From Bacteroidota bacterium (GTDB taxonomy: Bacteria; Bacteroidota; Bacteroidia; Bacteroidales; Paludibacteraceae): DNA of 52,129 nucleotides. Location of the stretch: assembly GCA_017860345.1 (NCBI GenBank), contig JAFNAV010000014.1:1-52129 (forward strand), written 5' to 3'. Positions 1-9,106 of the stretch are shown here, piece after piece. Position 1 is the stretch's first letter; every line of letters starts with the position of its first letter. The notes under the pieces are model-generated. The model saw only the letters and a program-made list of their open reading frames with translations. It made no database searches and was not told the origin of the DNA. The position numbers and the translations under genes were made by a program.

Positions 1-208
1 TTAATTCTGATTTATTTACTACGTAAATGGCGGATTAGTGTTCGCAGCTGAAAATCAGCCGACTTCACTTGTGAAGTCTAAAATCTGTAATGTAATCCGT
101 ATGAGGAAAACTTTTGAGTTTACATCGAAAATCTGTTTTATCCGCTATATCCGCGTTTCTATTCACATTAATTATAGGTAAAATAGAATTTTTGTCATGT
201 ACTAAAGT
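1..208. repeat. Hairpin-rich intergenic repeat, copy A (cut by window edge)
   Basis: This stretch matches the reverse complement of 14559-14784 with few mismatches and one gap: copy B carries about 20 extra bases around 14595-14620. The shared part holds three short hairpins: ATTTAC/GTAAAT near 17-31, GCTGA/TCAGC near 47-59, and GACTTCAC/GTGAAGTC around a TT loop near 60-77. The conserved right end reads TTTTTGTCATGTACTAAAGT and finishes near 208. Copy A starts at the window edge, so about 85 bases of the element seen in copy B are presumably outside. A short reading frame at 114-311 lies across the repeat and is not a credible gene. Confidence 0.85.
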
Positions 209-314
209 CATTTACAGTGATAATCTTTGCTTTTTAAAGTATCAATATACAGAATGCAGATTGAGAATAAATTATATATCAATGCGTTTTTTTATTAATT
301 TGCATCTCTAAAAA

Positions 315-345
315 TTGCATTGTTAACATCTTTTTTATATGTTTG
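315..345 (+). promoter_or_regulatory. Promoter for the DUF3857/TPR gene
   Basis: TATGTTTG at 338-345 fits the Bacteroidota -7 box TAnnTTTG, and TTG at 315-317 lies 20 nt upstream, the usual -33 spacing. The start codon at 416 is 70 nt downstream, giving a leader of about 60 nt. Confidence 0.6.
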
Positions 346-415
346 TATTCAGGTTAAAAGCCTGGTGATTTTATTTAATTTATTCGTTTAAAAACTCTTC
401 AAAAAGTCGAGTATT

Positions 416-3400
416 ATGACCAAAAAAATTGTCTTTTTCTTTACCCTTCTTTTCGTAGTTACATATACCTTAGGTGCCGAAACCAAAAATGATTATGAAA
501 AAGGCTGGGAAAATTTTTCTAAAAATGAACGGGCTGAAGCCAGAAAAAACTTTGAATTAGCCTTAAAAAACCCTGAAACAAAATGCGATGCCTTATTCAG
601 TCTTGCCCTGCTCGACTGGAATGAAGAGCACAACAAGGAAGCGTTTGATAAATTTCGCTTAGCCTTTGAAACCACTGAAAATCCAGATGCCTACCTGTAT
701 GCTTTCAGTTCTCTCCCGTTGATGCCCCGCGCCTCGGAGATATTCAATCCGGACGTGTTAGCATTTTTTGAAAAAACCGCTGCCAACCCCAAAACTAACG
801 GTACCATACGCACCATGCTATACGAAAATCTGGGCGAACATTATACCAAAGTAAAAAACACGCTAAAAGCTGATGAGTATTACAATAAAATGGGAGCGCT
901 CAAAAACTGGCAGGTTTTGGGTACTTTTGATAATACATCGGGCAGTGGATTTTCGAAAGACTGGGGCGCTATAAGCAATAAAAAACCGGGAGATATTTTC
1001 AAAAACAAGGTAAATGCTGATATTACCTGGTACACACCGCCTTTCAACAAACCGAACAATTGGTTTGCTTTTGATTATTATTTCTATCTGAATAACGCTA
1101 TTATGTACGCCCAAACGTACGTAAACAGTCCGGACGACAAAGAGGTTTTTCTCCGTGCCGGAACATCAGGTTCGGTCAAAATTTGGGTTAACGACGCACT
1201 GGTAGGCTCTGTAGTAGAAGAGCGCAACTGCGATTTGGACATATACGGTTACAAGGTAAAATTAAACAAAGGCTACAACCGCATTGTGGTACAAATAGGA
1301 GCCAGCGAAATTAATCAGGCTAATTTCATGCTAAGGCTGACGGATGAAAACGCAAATCCACTCAGTAACCTGACATCGACATCGGAAAATAAAGAATATA
1401 CCCCTTCTACCGAAAAATTCTTCAACAATGATTTGTTGTTTTTTGCAGAGAAGTTCTTTATCGACAAGATTGCCGCAAACAAGCACAACCCACTGAATTA
1501 CTTTCTATTATCTGAAGTATATCTTCGCAACGACAAGTCGTACGAAGCTATAAAAACCTTGCGGAGCGCCGAAGCTCTTTTTGGAAAATCTACGCTGAGC
1601 TCGTATCGGTTACACGAAGGCTATTATCGGGCTAAGAATCAAACCGATCAGGAGAAAGAACTCGAAACGATTAAAAATACCGACCCAAACTCTTCATTCG
1701 CCCTACAGGCAAAGTTTGATGAATTAATTGAATCGGAAAAATATACCGAAGCTGCTGAAATTTGCCAAAAAGTAAAGTCACTGTATGGCGAAAGTTCGGT
1801 TACTGAGAACTGGGATTTGAACCTGCTCTCGTATCAGAAACGTTTTGACGATATGATTGCTATGGCTAAGGAACTTTATAAGAAGTACCCTAACAAGGCC
1901 AACTACATGCAACTGAACTACCTGATAGAGTCGAACATGAGTAAAAATCCCAAATCGGCCATAAGCGTTATTGAGAAATATGCTAAACGTATATCTGACA
2001 ATGATGTAAATGGTGTATTGGCCAACGCTTATATCAATTTGGGCGATTCGGAAAAAGGGCTGGCGCTGTTATACGACCGCATTAAGAATAACCCTTACGC
2101 TGTGGAGTATTATTCGGAGCTTATCACCACGCTGTTCAATATGCAGCAATATGGAAAAGCCATTGAGCTATCGGACAAAGCATTGCTACTGGCGCCGTAT
2201 ATTTCCGCGTTTTATACTACACGTGGTTTCATTTATAAAAACATGAATCAGACGGATAAATCACGTGAAAATTTTCAAAAATCCGTTTACTACGGCCCCA
2301 CTTCTTACGAATCGAGAAATCAGTTGCGCTTATTGGACAACAAGAAAGAATTTTACGAACTGTTTCCTAAAACCGATCTGCAACAGCTTATTAGTAAAGC
2401 TCCGGGAGCATCTGATTATCCCGAAGATAATTCTGTGATTTTGCTTAATGAGTATCAACACATTATTTATCCTGAAGGAGCTAAGGAATATCGTTATGAA
2501 ATTGCAACCAAAATTCTGAATCAGTCGGGTATAGAATTATGGAAAGAATATGGAATCGGTTATAGCTATTACCAAAAACTGATAATTGACAAAGCTGAAG
2601 TAATAAAGGCCAATGGCACAACAGTAAAAGCAGAAACAAACAATGATAATCAGGTAGTTTTCACCAATCTGGAAGTCAATGATGTGCTGCATCTGGAATA
2701 CAGAATTCAGGATATGTCGAGCGGAAAATTAGCGAATCATTTTTTCGATGATTTTCTTTTTAAATATTCAATTCCCACATTGATAAGCCGTTACAGTATT
2801 CTTGTACCGGACTCTAAAGAGTTTAAGTATACTGTAAGCAACGGAAACGTGCAGCCCAAAATTGAAAAAATAGAAAACATGAAACTTTACTGCTGGGAGC
2901 TCAATAACCAAACTGCAGTAAAAGATGAATCTCACATGAGTAGTTTGGTAGACATAGCACCTACCCTGCATTTGAGCAGCATGCCCGACTGGCAATATGT
3001 AAGCGACTGGTACAAAGATATTACCACGAGTAAATTTAAATCTGATTATGTGGTAAAAGAAACATTGAGCACCTTACTTAGCGGTAAAGAAAACCTGTCG
3101 CAACTGGCTAAAGCCCGCTTATTTTACGAATATATCTTAAGCAACTTTGCCTATTCGAGCGTGAGTTTTCTGCAAAGTAACTTTATACCTCAAAGTGCTT
3201 CACGTACAATTACTACACGCCTGGGCGACTGTAAAGATTTATCAACCCTGTTCGTTGCTCTGTGTCGCGAGTCGGGTATCAACGCCAATTTAGTACTTAT
3301 TTCTACCCGCGACAGAGGCAACAATACGCTACCTTTGCCCTCCATTGGATTTAATCATTGTATTGCCCGGTTGATTATTGATAATCGTACCTATTATCTG

Positions 3401-4174
3401 GAACTTACCGACAACCACTTACCTTTTGGCGCTGCGCTGAAAGAAGATATCAACGCACAAATTCTGCCTATTCCTTTTGCCGACGAGCAAGCAGGTAGTG
3501 CACTTATTAAAATGCAAATGCCCGACCGCACTCCCAACAGTTCGTTACGCCGGCAAACCGTAAATTTTGCAGGCAACGATATGAATATCGGCCGTGCAAA
3601 CAGTTATTATGGTGCTATTGCGTCGTACAAACGCAGCGATTATAAAAATATCGGAGCAGAAGAGCAAATGAAAAGCATGAATCAAACCGTTGCCGATGAG
3701 TTTAATGTTTCAGCCAAAGCATCGGCGCTTGTGTTTGGCGAGTTACAGTCGCTTACCGACAGCGTTACTGAGAGTTACGTGGTAGAGGTAAAAAACGCAA
3801 TTCAAGATGTAGCAGGCATGAAGATATTCAGACTGCCCTGGACCGATAAAAATTCGCTTAAAATTGTATCGCCCGAAAGCCGTCAGTACCCCATGGAATA
3901 CTGGAACTATCAGATAGAAGACAATACTACCGAGATACTAACTATTGAGCTACCGCAGGGTAAAAAGTTTGTAGAGGCTCCACAAAACATCCGATACGAA
4001 TGTCCATCTGCTGTATTTACATTAAGTTTCAGTCCCGGAAAAGCAGGTTCGTATATTGTTACGCGCCACTTTGAACGCAAGCAGGATACAATACCGGTGA
4101 GCGACTACCCGGCTTTCCGCGATTTTTTAAATAAAGTCAGCGAAAGTGACAATAAAAATTACGCTTTTAAATAA
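416..4174 (+). CDS. Secreted TPR protein with DUF3857 and transglutaminase-like domain
   Basis: A 1252-residue protein that begins with a signal peptide (about residues 1-20, ending LGAE), so it is probably periplasmic or outer-membrane associated. Residues 25-150 and 400-700 are helical TPR-like repeats. Residues 190-310 look like a PA14-type beta domain (WFAFDYYFYL, then VKIWVNDALVG). DUF3857 lies at about 740-900, followed by a transglutaminase-like core with a visible triad: Cys939 in GDCKDLS, His981 in FNHC and Asp999 in ELTD. The family combination DUF3857 plus transglutaminase core is common in Bacteroidota, and its substrate is generally unknown. The protein is longer than the usual 600-700 residues because of the N-terminal TPR block. 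The promoter lies at 315-345 and a strong terminator follows. The domain call is secure; the biological role is not known. Confidence 0.88.
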   Translation: MTKKIVFFFTLLFVVTYTLGAETKNDYEKGWENFSKNERAEARKNFELALKNPETKCDALFSLALLDWNEEHNKEAFDKFRLAFETTENPDAYLYAFSSLPLMPRASEIFNPDVLAFFEKTAANPKTNGTIRTMLYENLGEHYTKVKNTLKADEYYNKMGALKNWQVLGTFDNTSGSGFSKDWGAISNKKPGDIFKNKVNADITWYTPPFNKPNNWFAFDYYFYLNNAIMYAQTYVNSPDDKEVFLRAGTSGSVKIWVNDALVGSVVEERNCDLDIYGYKVKLNKGYNRIVVQIGASEINQANFMLRLTDENANPLSNLTSTSENKEYTPSTEKFFNNDLLFFAEKFFIDKIAANKHNPLNYFLLSEVYLRNDKSYEAIKTLRSAEALFGKSTLSSYRLHEGYYRAKNQTDQEKELETIKNTDPNSSFALQAKFDELIESEKYTEAAEICQKVKSLYGESSVTENWDLNLLSYQKRFDDMIAMAKELYKKYPNKANYMQLNYLIESNMSKNPKSAISVIEKYAKRISDNDVNGVLANAYINLGDSEKGLALLYDRIKNNPYAVEYYSELITTLFNMQQYGKAIELSDKALLLAPYISAFYTTRGFIYKNMNQTDKSRENFQKSVYYGPTSYESRNQLRLLDNKKEFYELFPKTDLQQLISKAPGASDYPEDNSVILLNEYQHIIYPEGAKEYRYEIATKILNQSGIELWKEYGIGYSYYQKLIIDKAEVIKANGTTVKAETNNDNQVVFTNLEVNDVLHLEYRIQDMSSGKLANHFFDDFLFKYSIPTLISRYSILVPDSKEFKYTVSNGNVQPKIEKIENMKLYCWELNNQTAVKDESHMSSLVDIAPTLHLSSMPDWQYVSDWYKDITTSKFKSDYVVKETLSTLLSGKENLSQLAKARLFYEYILSNFAYSSVSFLQSNFIPQSASRTITTRLGDCKDLSTLFVALCRESGINANLVLISTRDRGNNTLPLPSIGFNHCIARLIIDNRTYYLELTDNHLPFGAALKEDINAQILPIPFADEQAGSALIKMQMPDRTPNSSLRRQTVNFAGNDMNIGRANSYYGAIASYKRSDYKNIGAEEQMKSMNQTVADEFNVSAKASALVFGELQSLTDSVTESYVVEVKNAIQDVAGMKIFRLPWTDKNSLKIVSPESRQYPMEYWNYQIEDNTTEILTIELPQGKKFVEAPQNIRYECPSAVFTLSFSPGKAGSYIVTRHFERKQDTIPVSDYPAFRDFLNKVSESDNKNYAFK

Positions 4175-4191
4175 AAACAGTGATATTAAAT

Positions 4192-4248
4192 AAAACACAA
4201 ATTCCAGTCAGCCAATCCATTGAATTTGCTGGCTGGAATTTGTGTTTT
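4192..4248. terminator. Bidirectional terminator between convergent genes
   Basis: A 21-bp stem (4192-4212 with 4228-4248, one G-U pair) closes a 15-nt loop. A-rich and T-rich arm ends allow termination on both strands, which suits the convergent arrangement of the DUF3857 gene and plsC. Confidence 0.85.
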
Positions 4249-4287
4249 CGGGTAACTGTGATGTAAAAAGTATGTTCGTATCCTCTC

Positions 4288-5010
4288 CTACAGTCCGGCA
4301 TGAATATCCTGCCAGGTTTTGTTCATAAGCCCCTGCGCATTGTCAGGCAAATATGTATTTACATCGATGGGGTCGTGTACAATAACTTCAATAATACCGG
4401 GCGTTATCCTAAAGCTATTCCGGGGCATTACTTCAAAACAGCCACGCAGTGTTACCGGAACAATAGGCAAACTAAGATCAGTAGCAATGCGAAAGGCTCC
4501 GCGCTTAAAGGGACCCATTTCGCCATTGTAGGTACGCGTTCCTTCAGGGAATATTACTACCGACACCCCGTTCTGAAGCTGAGCTTCGGCTTTTTCAATA
4601 CAATGCTTGGCCGCAATAGCATTGGAACGGTTGATAAAAATATGGCCTGCTGCCGCGCAAGCTTTTCCTACGAGTGGTATCTTCCGCAATTCTGCTTTCA
4701 TCATCCACTTAAAATACATGGGCAACCAACCATATATAACAAATATATCGTACATACTCTGATGATTACATGCAATAACATATGACTGTTTGGGATTGAG
4801 CTTATCTATCCCAACAAGGCGAACTTTAACAAAAAGCAGATAACAAAATAGCCTTCCCCACCATCGGGCCGGAAAGTAGGATATTTGGCTATTAGGCAAC
4901 AAAGGCGACAAAACAATTGTGAAAACCGCAGTTAAGATGGTTAGCACCAACAATACAGGAAAGGCTATAACCCATTGATAAATAGTAAAAAAAAGACTGG
5001 CCTTCTTCAT
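4288..5010 (-). CDS. plsC: 1-acyl-sn-glycerol-3-phosphate acyltransferase (PlsC family)
   Basis: This enzyme family transfers an acyl chain to lysophosphatidate to make phosphatidate, at the inner membrane. I chose the start at 5010 (MKKASLFF), which gives 240 residues; an in-frame ATG at 5088 would add 26 unconserved residues. Residues 10-37 form a membrane anchor. The catalytic HX4D motif is His83 to Asp88 (NHQSMYD), and the acceptor-binding motif FPEGTR is at 154-159. The gene converges on the DUF3857 gene, and its 3' end is served by the shared terminator. No promoter was recognised. The family is certain; acyl-chain preference is not visible. Confidence 0.9.
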   Translation of the reverse strand: MKKASLFFTIYQWVIAFPVLLVLTILTAVFTIVLSPLLPNSQISYFPARWWGRLFCYLLFVKVRLVGIDKLNPKQSYVIACNHQSMYDIFVIYGWLPMYFKWMMKAELRKIPLVGKACAAAGHIFINRSNAIAAKHCIEKAEAQLQNGVSVVIFPEGTRTYNGEMGPFKRGAFRIATDLSLPIVPVTLRGCFEVMPRNSFRITPGIIEVIVHDPIDVNTYLPDNAQGLMNKTWQDIHAGL

Positions 5011-5142
5011 ACGTCTATTATTTTTGATTTCAGATTTTTTGTATCGTATGGAATTTTTTAAACAACAACTTAACGTTAACGTACTCAAAAAAACGTTTTC
5101 TAAGAAACACTCCCGATATTGTATTTTTTTAATATCTGATGT

Positions 5143-6057
5143 TCAATATTCTGTACCGCGTATCCGCCTCAATCTTAGCTTCACTTTTCCTAACTGACTC
5201 ACAAACAAACCAGCTACCACTATCATAATTCCCACCATTTTGGTAACAGTAATCGTTTCGCCTAAAAAAAGCCATGCAAAAATGGCTGTAAAAACCGGTA
5301 TCAGGTTAACAAAAACATTCGTCTTGGTAACCCCGATGGCTCTTACCACATCGGCAAACAGCACAAAAGCTATAACCGATGCAAAAACAGATAACATAAG
5401 TAAAGCCCCTACAGACTTAGCACTTACCTGCAAAGAGGAAACAGCACCCACATCAGTCAGCAAAAAAGTAGGTATAAAAAATCCGAGTCCTATAAAACTC
5501 TGATAAAAAATAACATTGATAGTGGAATAATGCGTTGATATTTTACGCAAGGTAGTAGTATAGCAGATAGCAGATGCTACAGCAAAAAACAACAAAGCAA
5601 CTCCCAACGGATCGGCACTAAAACCGGTAGCCGGCTGATAAATAACGAGAAAAACTCCGGCAAGCGAAACCAAGATACCAAGTATATTGGCAAAGCTTAT
5701 TTTCTCTTTAAGCAATACAAAAGCCAGCACAGGAGCAAACAAAGGTATTGTAGAAACGATAACCGATGCCAGCGTAGACTCAACTCTGGTAAGTCCGTAA
5801 GTTTCGCCTATGTAGTACATAAATGGTTCAAAAAATGCCAGTAGAACAAACCATTTACGATCTTCTTTTCTAATCCTCTGAAACTTGCCTGACAATTTTG
5901 AAAACAGATATAACAATACCGACGCGATAAACAACCTCAAGGTAATAAGCATCACCGGAGGAAACGATTCGATAGCCACCCTCGTCCAGATAAACGATAC
6001 CGACCAGAAAATCATGGCAAGTACAACTGCTATGTAAATTTTGGCTTGTTTCGGCAT
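5143..6057 (-). CDS. EamA/DMT-family transporter
   Basis: A 304-residue, highly hydrophobic protein with about ten predicted membrane helices arranged as two EamA repeats, the hallmark of drug/metabolite transporters. Helix-rich segments include residues 8-28, 35-55, 68-88 and 95-115 in the first half and a matching set after 145. A polar, basic tail (KLRLRRIRG) follows the last helix. It begins one base after the stop codon of the upstream PfkB kinase, so the two genes are very likely cotranscribed and translationally coupled. A link to nucleoside or sugar transport could be guessed from this pairing, but the substrate cannot be read from the sequence. Confidence 0.85.
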   Translation of the reverse strand: MPKQAKIYIAVVLAMIFWSVSFIWTRVAIESFPPVMLITLRLFIASVLLYLFSKLSGKFQRIRKEDRKWFVLLAFFEPFMYYIGETYGLTRVESTLASVIVSTIPLFAPVLAFVLLKEKISFANILGILVSLAGVFLVIYQPATGFSADPLGVALLFFAVASAICYTTTLRKISTHYSTINVIFYQSFIGLGFFIPTFLLTDVGAVSSLQVSAKSVGALLMLSVFASVIAFVLFADVVRAIGVTKTNVFVNLIPVFTAIFAWLFLGETITVTKMVGIMIVVAGLFVSQLGKVKLRLRRIRGTEY

Positions 6058-6058
6058 G

Positions 6059-7048
6059 TTAATTGGCGCTGGCTACAATTTCATTTACTTCACTTCTTAT
6101 TTTGTCCCAAACCTTATCGGTCATTTTAGCTCCTATTACCTCTACTACATTGCCTGCAACCAAAGCTCCGATTTTGCCACAAACTTCCAACGAATATCCA
6201 CATGCCAGTCCGTAAAGAAATCCGGCTGCATACAAATCTCCTGCGCCCGTAGTATCAATGCAATCAGACACACGTACATCAACCGTTACTTCCTCTTTAC
6301 CTGACTTCACATAAGAACCGTCCTTACCTATTTTCACCACAGCAATATCGCAGTGGTTGGCAATATGCTCCAAGGCTTGTACTGGTTGCTTACCGGTAAA
6401 GGCTTTAGCTTCATCTTCGTTAGCAAATACCACATCTACGTATTCGGCAATAATTTCTTTCAGAAAATCAAGATTAGCCTCTACAACATTATAACTGGCC
6501 AAGTCCACCGATACCAGTAGTCCCGATTCTTTCGCCAGCTTCACTGCCGTACGTATCAACTCATGGTTTTGAACAAGATAACCCTCAATATGAAAAATAT
6601 CGTATCCCTGAAACATCTCCGAAACCAAATCGGTAGGCTCCAACTCACAGGCTGCGCCCAAATAGGTACACATTGTTCGCTCACCATCGGGGGTAACCAA
6701 CACAGTACAATTTCCCGAGGGTATATCACTATACTGTAAATGGGTGATAGCCCCATTGCGTATCATATCAGTTTTAAAAAAATCACCAATTGCATCTTTA
6801 CCAATTTTTCCGATAAAGCCGGCCTTACCGCCCAAACGGGTAACTCCGTTGATCGTATTTGAGGCCGATCCTCCAGCTGCCATCACAGGCTGTACCCCCG
6901 ACAAAAGAGTGGTTATTTCTTTGGATTTACCAATATCTACCAATTGCATACTGCCTTTAGGTAAATTAAGTTGAGCCAGCAAACGATCGTCAGCAGCCGG
7001 CAACAAAATATCTGTCAGGGCATTACCCATTCCTAAAATTTTCTTCAT
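6059..7048 (-). CDS. PfkB-family carbohydrate/nucleoside kinase (adenosine-kinase-like)
   Basis: A ribokinase-fold kinase of 329 residues. The start at 7048 (MKKILGMGNALTD) matches the family N-terminus; an ATG at 7060 adds only MIIL. Visible motifs are the N-terminal GGSASN at 59-64, which sits in the substrate site, and the C-terminal signature DTTGAGD at 265-271, with Asp271 as the expected catalytic base. The form GNALTDIL and the overall length fit the adenosine kinase-like subgroup common in Bacteroidota, but sugar kinases of the same fold cannot be excluded. The gene leads a two-gene unit with the EamA transporter. Its likely promoter is at 7072-7079. Confidence 0.85.
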   Translation of the reverse strand: MKKILGMGNALTDILLPAADDRLLAQLNLPKGSMQLVDIGKSKEITTLLSGVQPVMAAGGSASNTINGVTRLGGKAGFIGKIGKDAIGDFFKTDMIRNGAITHLQYSDIPSGNCTVLVTPDGERTMCTYLGAACELEPTDLVSEMFQGYDIFHIEGYLVQNHELIRTAVKLAKESGLLVSVDLASYNVVEANLDFLKEIIAEYVDVVFANEDEAKAFTGKQPVQALEHIANHCDIAVVKIGKDGSYVKSGKEEVTVDVRVSDCIDTTGAGDLYAAGFLYGLACGYSLEVCGKIGALVAGNVVEVIGAKMTDKVWDKIRSEVNEIVASAN

Positions 7049-7071
7049 CAAAATTATCATTTATTTTTGTG

Positions 7072-7079
7072 CAAAGATA
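7072..7079 (-). promoter_or_regulatory. -7 box for the pfkB-eamA unit
   Basis: On the minus strand this reads TATCTTTG, a match to TAnnTTTG, 23 nt before the ATG at 7048. No clear -33 box was found. It is divergent from, and partly overlaps, the first tRNA promoter. Confidence 0.4.
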
Positions 7080-7110
7080 TTGCATATTTCAGGAAAAGCC
7101 ATTACTTTTG
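7079..7110 (+). promoter_or_regulatory. Promoter of tRNA-Asn copy 1
   Basis: TTG at 7080-7082, a 20-nt spacer, then TACTTTTG at 7103-7110. The same -7 sequence with the same spacing precedes the second tRNA. Confidence 0.6.
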
Positions 7111-7142
7111 CACCGCATTTGATAAAAATGAACTAAAAAAAT

Positions 7143-7216
7143 TCTTCCTTAGCTCAGTCGGTTAGAGCATCTGACTGTTAATCAGAGGGTCCTTGGTTCA
7201 AGTCCAAGAGGGAGAG
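7143..7216 (+). tRNA. tRNA-Asn (GTT), copy 1
   Basis: Folds as a full cloverleaf. The acceptor stem is TCTTCCT (7143-7149) with AGGGAGA (7209-7215), with one T-G pair and discriminator G7216. The D stem is GCTC/GAGC, the anticodon stem TCTGA/TCAGA, the anticodon GTT at 7177-7179, and the T stem CTTGG/CCAAG. CCA is not encoded. It is identical to the copy at 7407-7480 and is followed by its own terminator. Confidence 0.97.
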
Positions 7217-7223
7217 CAAAAAG

Positions 7224-7250
7224 CTGCAACGTTATGTTGCAGTTTTTTTT
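7224..7250 (+). terminator. Terminator of tRNA-Asn copy 1
   Basis: CTGCAAC (7224-7230) pairs with GTTGCAG (7236-7242) around a 5-nt loop and is followed by eight T residues. Confidence 0.9.
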
Positions 7251-7354
7251 GTTTAAATCAGATAGTAATCAGGCCAGTACATAGTTGTTATATTATTAAA
7301 AAATATTTGAATTGAGCTTTAGCAGAAAGATATTCCTATGCATTCGATATTTTT

Positions 7355-7386
7355 CTTGCAAGATTCATATTTTTGTATTACTTTTG
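7355..7386 (+). promoter_or_regulatory. Promoter of tRNA-Asn copy 2
   Basis: TTG at 7356-7358, a 20-nt spacer, then TACTTTTG at 7379-7386, which lies 20 nt before the tRNA. Confidence 0.6.
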
Positions 7387-7406
7387 TGCACCAAAACAAA
7401 AAAAAT

Positions 7407-7480
7407 TCTTCCTTAGCTCAGTCGGTTAGAGCATCTGACTGTTAATCAGAGGGTCCTTGGTTCAAGTCCAAGAGGGAGAG
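7407..7480 (+). tRNA. tRNA-Asn (GTT), copy 2
   Basis: Identical in sequence to the tRNA at 7143-7216 and offset by exactly 264 bases. The anticodon GTT is at 7441-7443. The flanks are alike only in the promoter and terminator elements, while the 190-base spacer is otherwise unrelated, so this is an old duplication or a conversion-maintained pair. CCA is not encoded. Confidence 0.97.
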
Positions 7481-7487
7481 CAAAAAA

Positions 7488-7518
7488 GCTGCAACGTTAT
7501 TCTGTTGCAGCTTTTTTT
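7488..7518. terminator. Terminator between tRNA-Asn copy 2 and yifB
   Basis: GCTGCAAC (7488-7495) pairs with GTTGCAGC (7504-7511), with a T run at 7512-7518. An A run at 7482-7487 makes it usable on the minus strand too, where yifB ends at 7568. Confidence 0.9.
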
Positions 7519-7567
7519 ATGGCTGATTTTCAGCAACCAAGCACCCAACAAAGACTGTGCACAAGCA

Positions 7568-9106
7568 TCAACCTGCCCATCCTTCACGGTCGAGATTGCG
7601 ATAATTAATTGCTTCGGCAATATGATTGGATAAAATGTCTTGCGAGTCATCCAAATCGGCTATAGTGCGAGCTACCTTAATAATACGGTCGTAAGCGCGT
7701 GCTGACAAGTTAAGCCGCTGCATGGCATTTTTCAGCAAGTCGGAGCCGGCCTTGTCAATTTGCGCATAAGTACGCATTTGTTTCGACGACATCTGAGCAT
7801 TACAATACACCCCATCCACATCTTTAAAGCGTAGTTCCTGCATCTGTCGTGCTTTAATCACCCGTTGCCTTACAGCATCACTACTCTCCGCCTCCCTGAG
7901 TTCCGATAGTTTTTCGAAAGGTACCGGCACTATTTCGATATGAATATCAATGCGGTCGAGCAAAGGCCCTGAAATACGGCTCAGGTATTTCTGTACAACT
8001 CCGGGAGCACAAACACATTCTCTGTCGGGGTGGTTGTAGTAACCGCACGGACATGGATTCATAGAAGCCACCAACATAAAACTGGCAGGATATTCGGTAG
8101 CAAATTTAGCCCGCGAAATACATATCTTTCTATCTTCGAGCGGCTGACGCATTACTTCGAGCACTGTACGCTTAAACTCGGGCAACTCATCCAGAAAAAG
8201 CACTCCATTGTGTGCCAGTGATATTTCACCCGGCTGAGGGAAAGTACCCCCGCCAACCAATGCAACATCTGAGATGGTGTGGTGCGGACTACGAAACGGC
8301 CGTTGCGATATGAGGGATGTATTGTTGTCGATATTACCTGCTACTGAGTGTATTTTGGTAGTTTCTAAAGCCTCGTGCAAAGTAAGTGGAGGCAAAATAG
8401 TAGGTATACGCTTAGCCAACATGGATTTTCCGGCTCCGGGAGGCCCTACCATAATTATGTTGTGGCCTCCGGCCGCAGCTACTTCCAAAGCTCTTTTTAC
8501 ACTCTCCTGCCCCTTTACATCCGAGAAATCTATCTCCAATAAATTCAGGTTACAAAAAAACTCCTCCCTTGTATTTACTACGGTAGGTTCCAGCTTTTTA
8601 TCGCCATTCAGAAAACTAATGACATCGGCAATATTTTCAACCCCGTATACTTCCAGGTTATTCACTACGGCTGCTTCACGCGCATTCTGTTTGGGTAGTA
8701 TAAAACCCTTCAAACCCTCTTCCCGGGCTTTAATGGCTATGGGCAAAACTCCTTTTATTGGCTGCAAACTACCATCGAGCGACAACTCGCCCATAATTAC
8801 ATAGCGTTCAAGATCGTCGCAATGTATCTTTTCATCGGCAGCCAGCATCCCTATTGCCAGCGGCAAGTCGTAGGCCGAACCTTCTTTGCGAATATCAGCA
8901 GGTGCCATATTTACTACAATTTGCTTCCGGGGCAGTTTATGCCCGTTGTATTCAAGAGCTGAGTTGATGCGCTCATGACTTTCTTTCACAGCATTATCGG
9001 GCAAGCCTACCAAAAAAAACTTAATCCCCTGACTTACATTTACCTCTATGGTTACCAAAGTAGCATTGATACCCTGCACAGCAGCACCAAAAGTTTTTAC
9101 CAACAT
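7568..9106 (-). CDS. comM: YifB/ComM-family Mg-chelatase-like AAA+ ATPase
   Basis: A 512-residue protein with the standard ComM layout: an N-terminal Lon-protease-like ChlI domain (about 1-170), an AAA+ module and a C-terminal helical domain. Walker A is GPPGAGKS at 221-228, Walker B VLFLDE at 302-307, a zinc-finger-like cysteine cluster (CPCG and CVC) lies at 352-366, and PLLDRID at 381-387 carries the sensor/arginine region. ComM homologues are hexameric helicases that promote branch migration during natural transformation, and the family is widespread even where competence is not known. The start MLVKTFGAAVQG is the family start. The gene converges on the second tRNA-Asn. Confidence 0.93.
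   Translation of the reverse strand: MLVKTFGAAVQGINATLVTIEVNVSQGIKFFLVGLPDNAVKESHERINSALEYNGHKLPRKQIVVNMAPADIRKEGSAYDLPLAIGMLAADEKIHCDDLERYVIMGELSLDGSLQPIKGVLPIAIKAREEGLKGFILPKQNAREAAVVNNLEVYGVENIADVISFLNGDKKLEPTVVNTREEFFCNLNLLEIDFSDVKGQESVKRALEVAAAGGHNIIMVGPPGAGKSMLAKRIPTILPPLTLHEALETTKIHSVAGNIDNNTSLISQRPFRSPHHTISDVALVGGGTFPQPGEISLAHNGVLFLDELPEFKRTVLEVMRQPLEDRKICISRAKFATEYPASFMLVASMNPCPCGYYNHPDRECVCAPGVVQKYLSRISGPLLDRIDIHIEIVPVPFEKLSELREAESSDAVRQRVIKARQMQELRFKDVDGVYCNAQMSSKQMRTYAQIDKAGSDLLKNAMQRLNLSARAYDRIIKVARTIADLDDSQDILSNHIAEAINYRNLDREGWAG

Noticed and set aside
114..311. A 65-codon frame at the left edge
   Set aside because: It lies across the repeat also found at 14559-14868, has low complexity and overlaps the promoter region of the next gene.
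416..4174. The transglutaminase-like domain as the missing lasso B2 protease of the peptide system
   Set aside because: It is 32 kb away, on an exported protein with its own promoter, and has the DUF3857 context and not that of a B2 protein.
7217..7406. An integrated element or attachment site at the duplicated tRNA genes
   Set aside because: Only 190 bases lie between the copies, without an integrase or direct repeats other than the tRNAs themselves.
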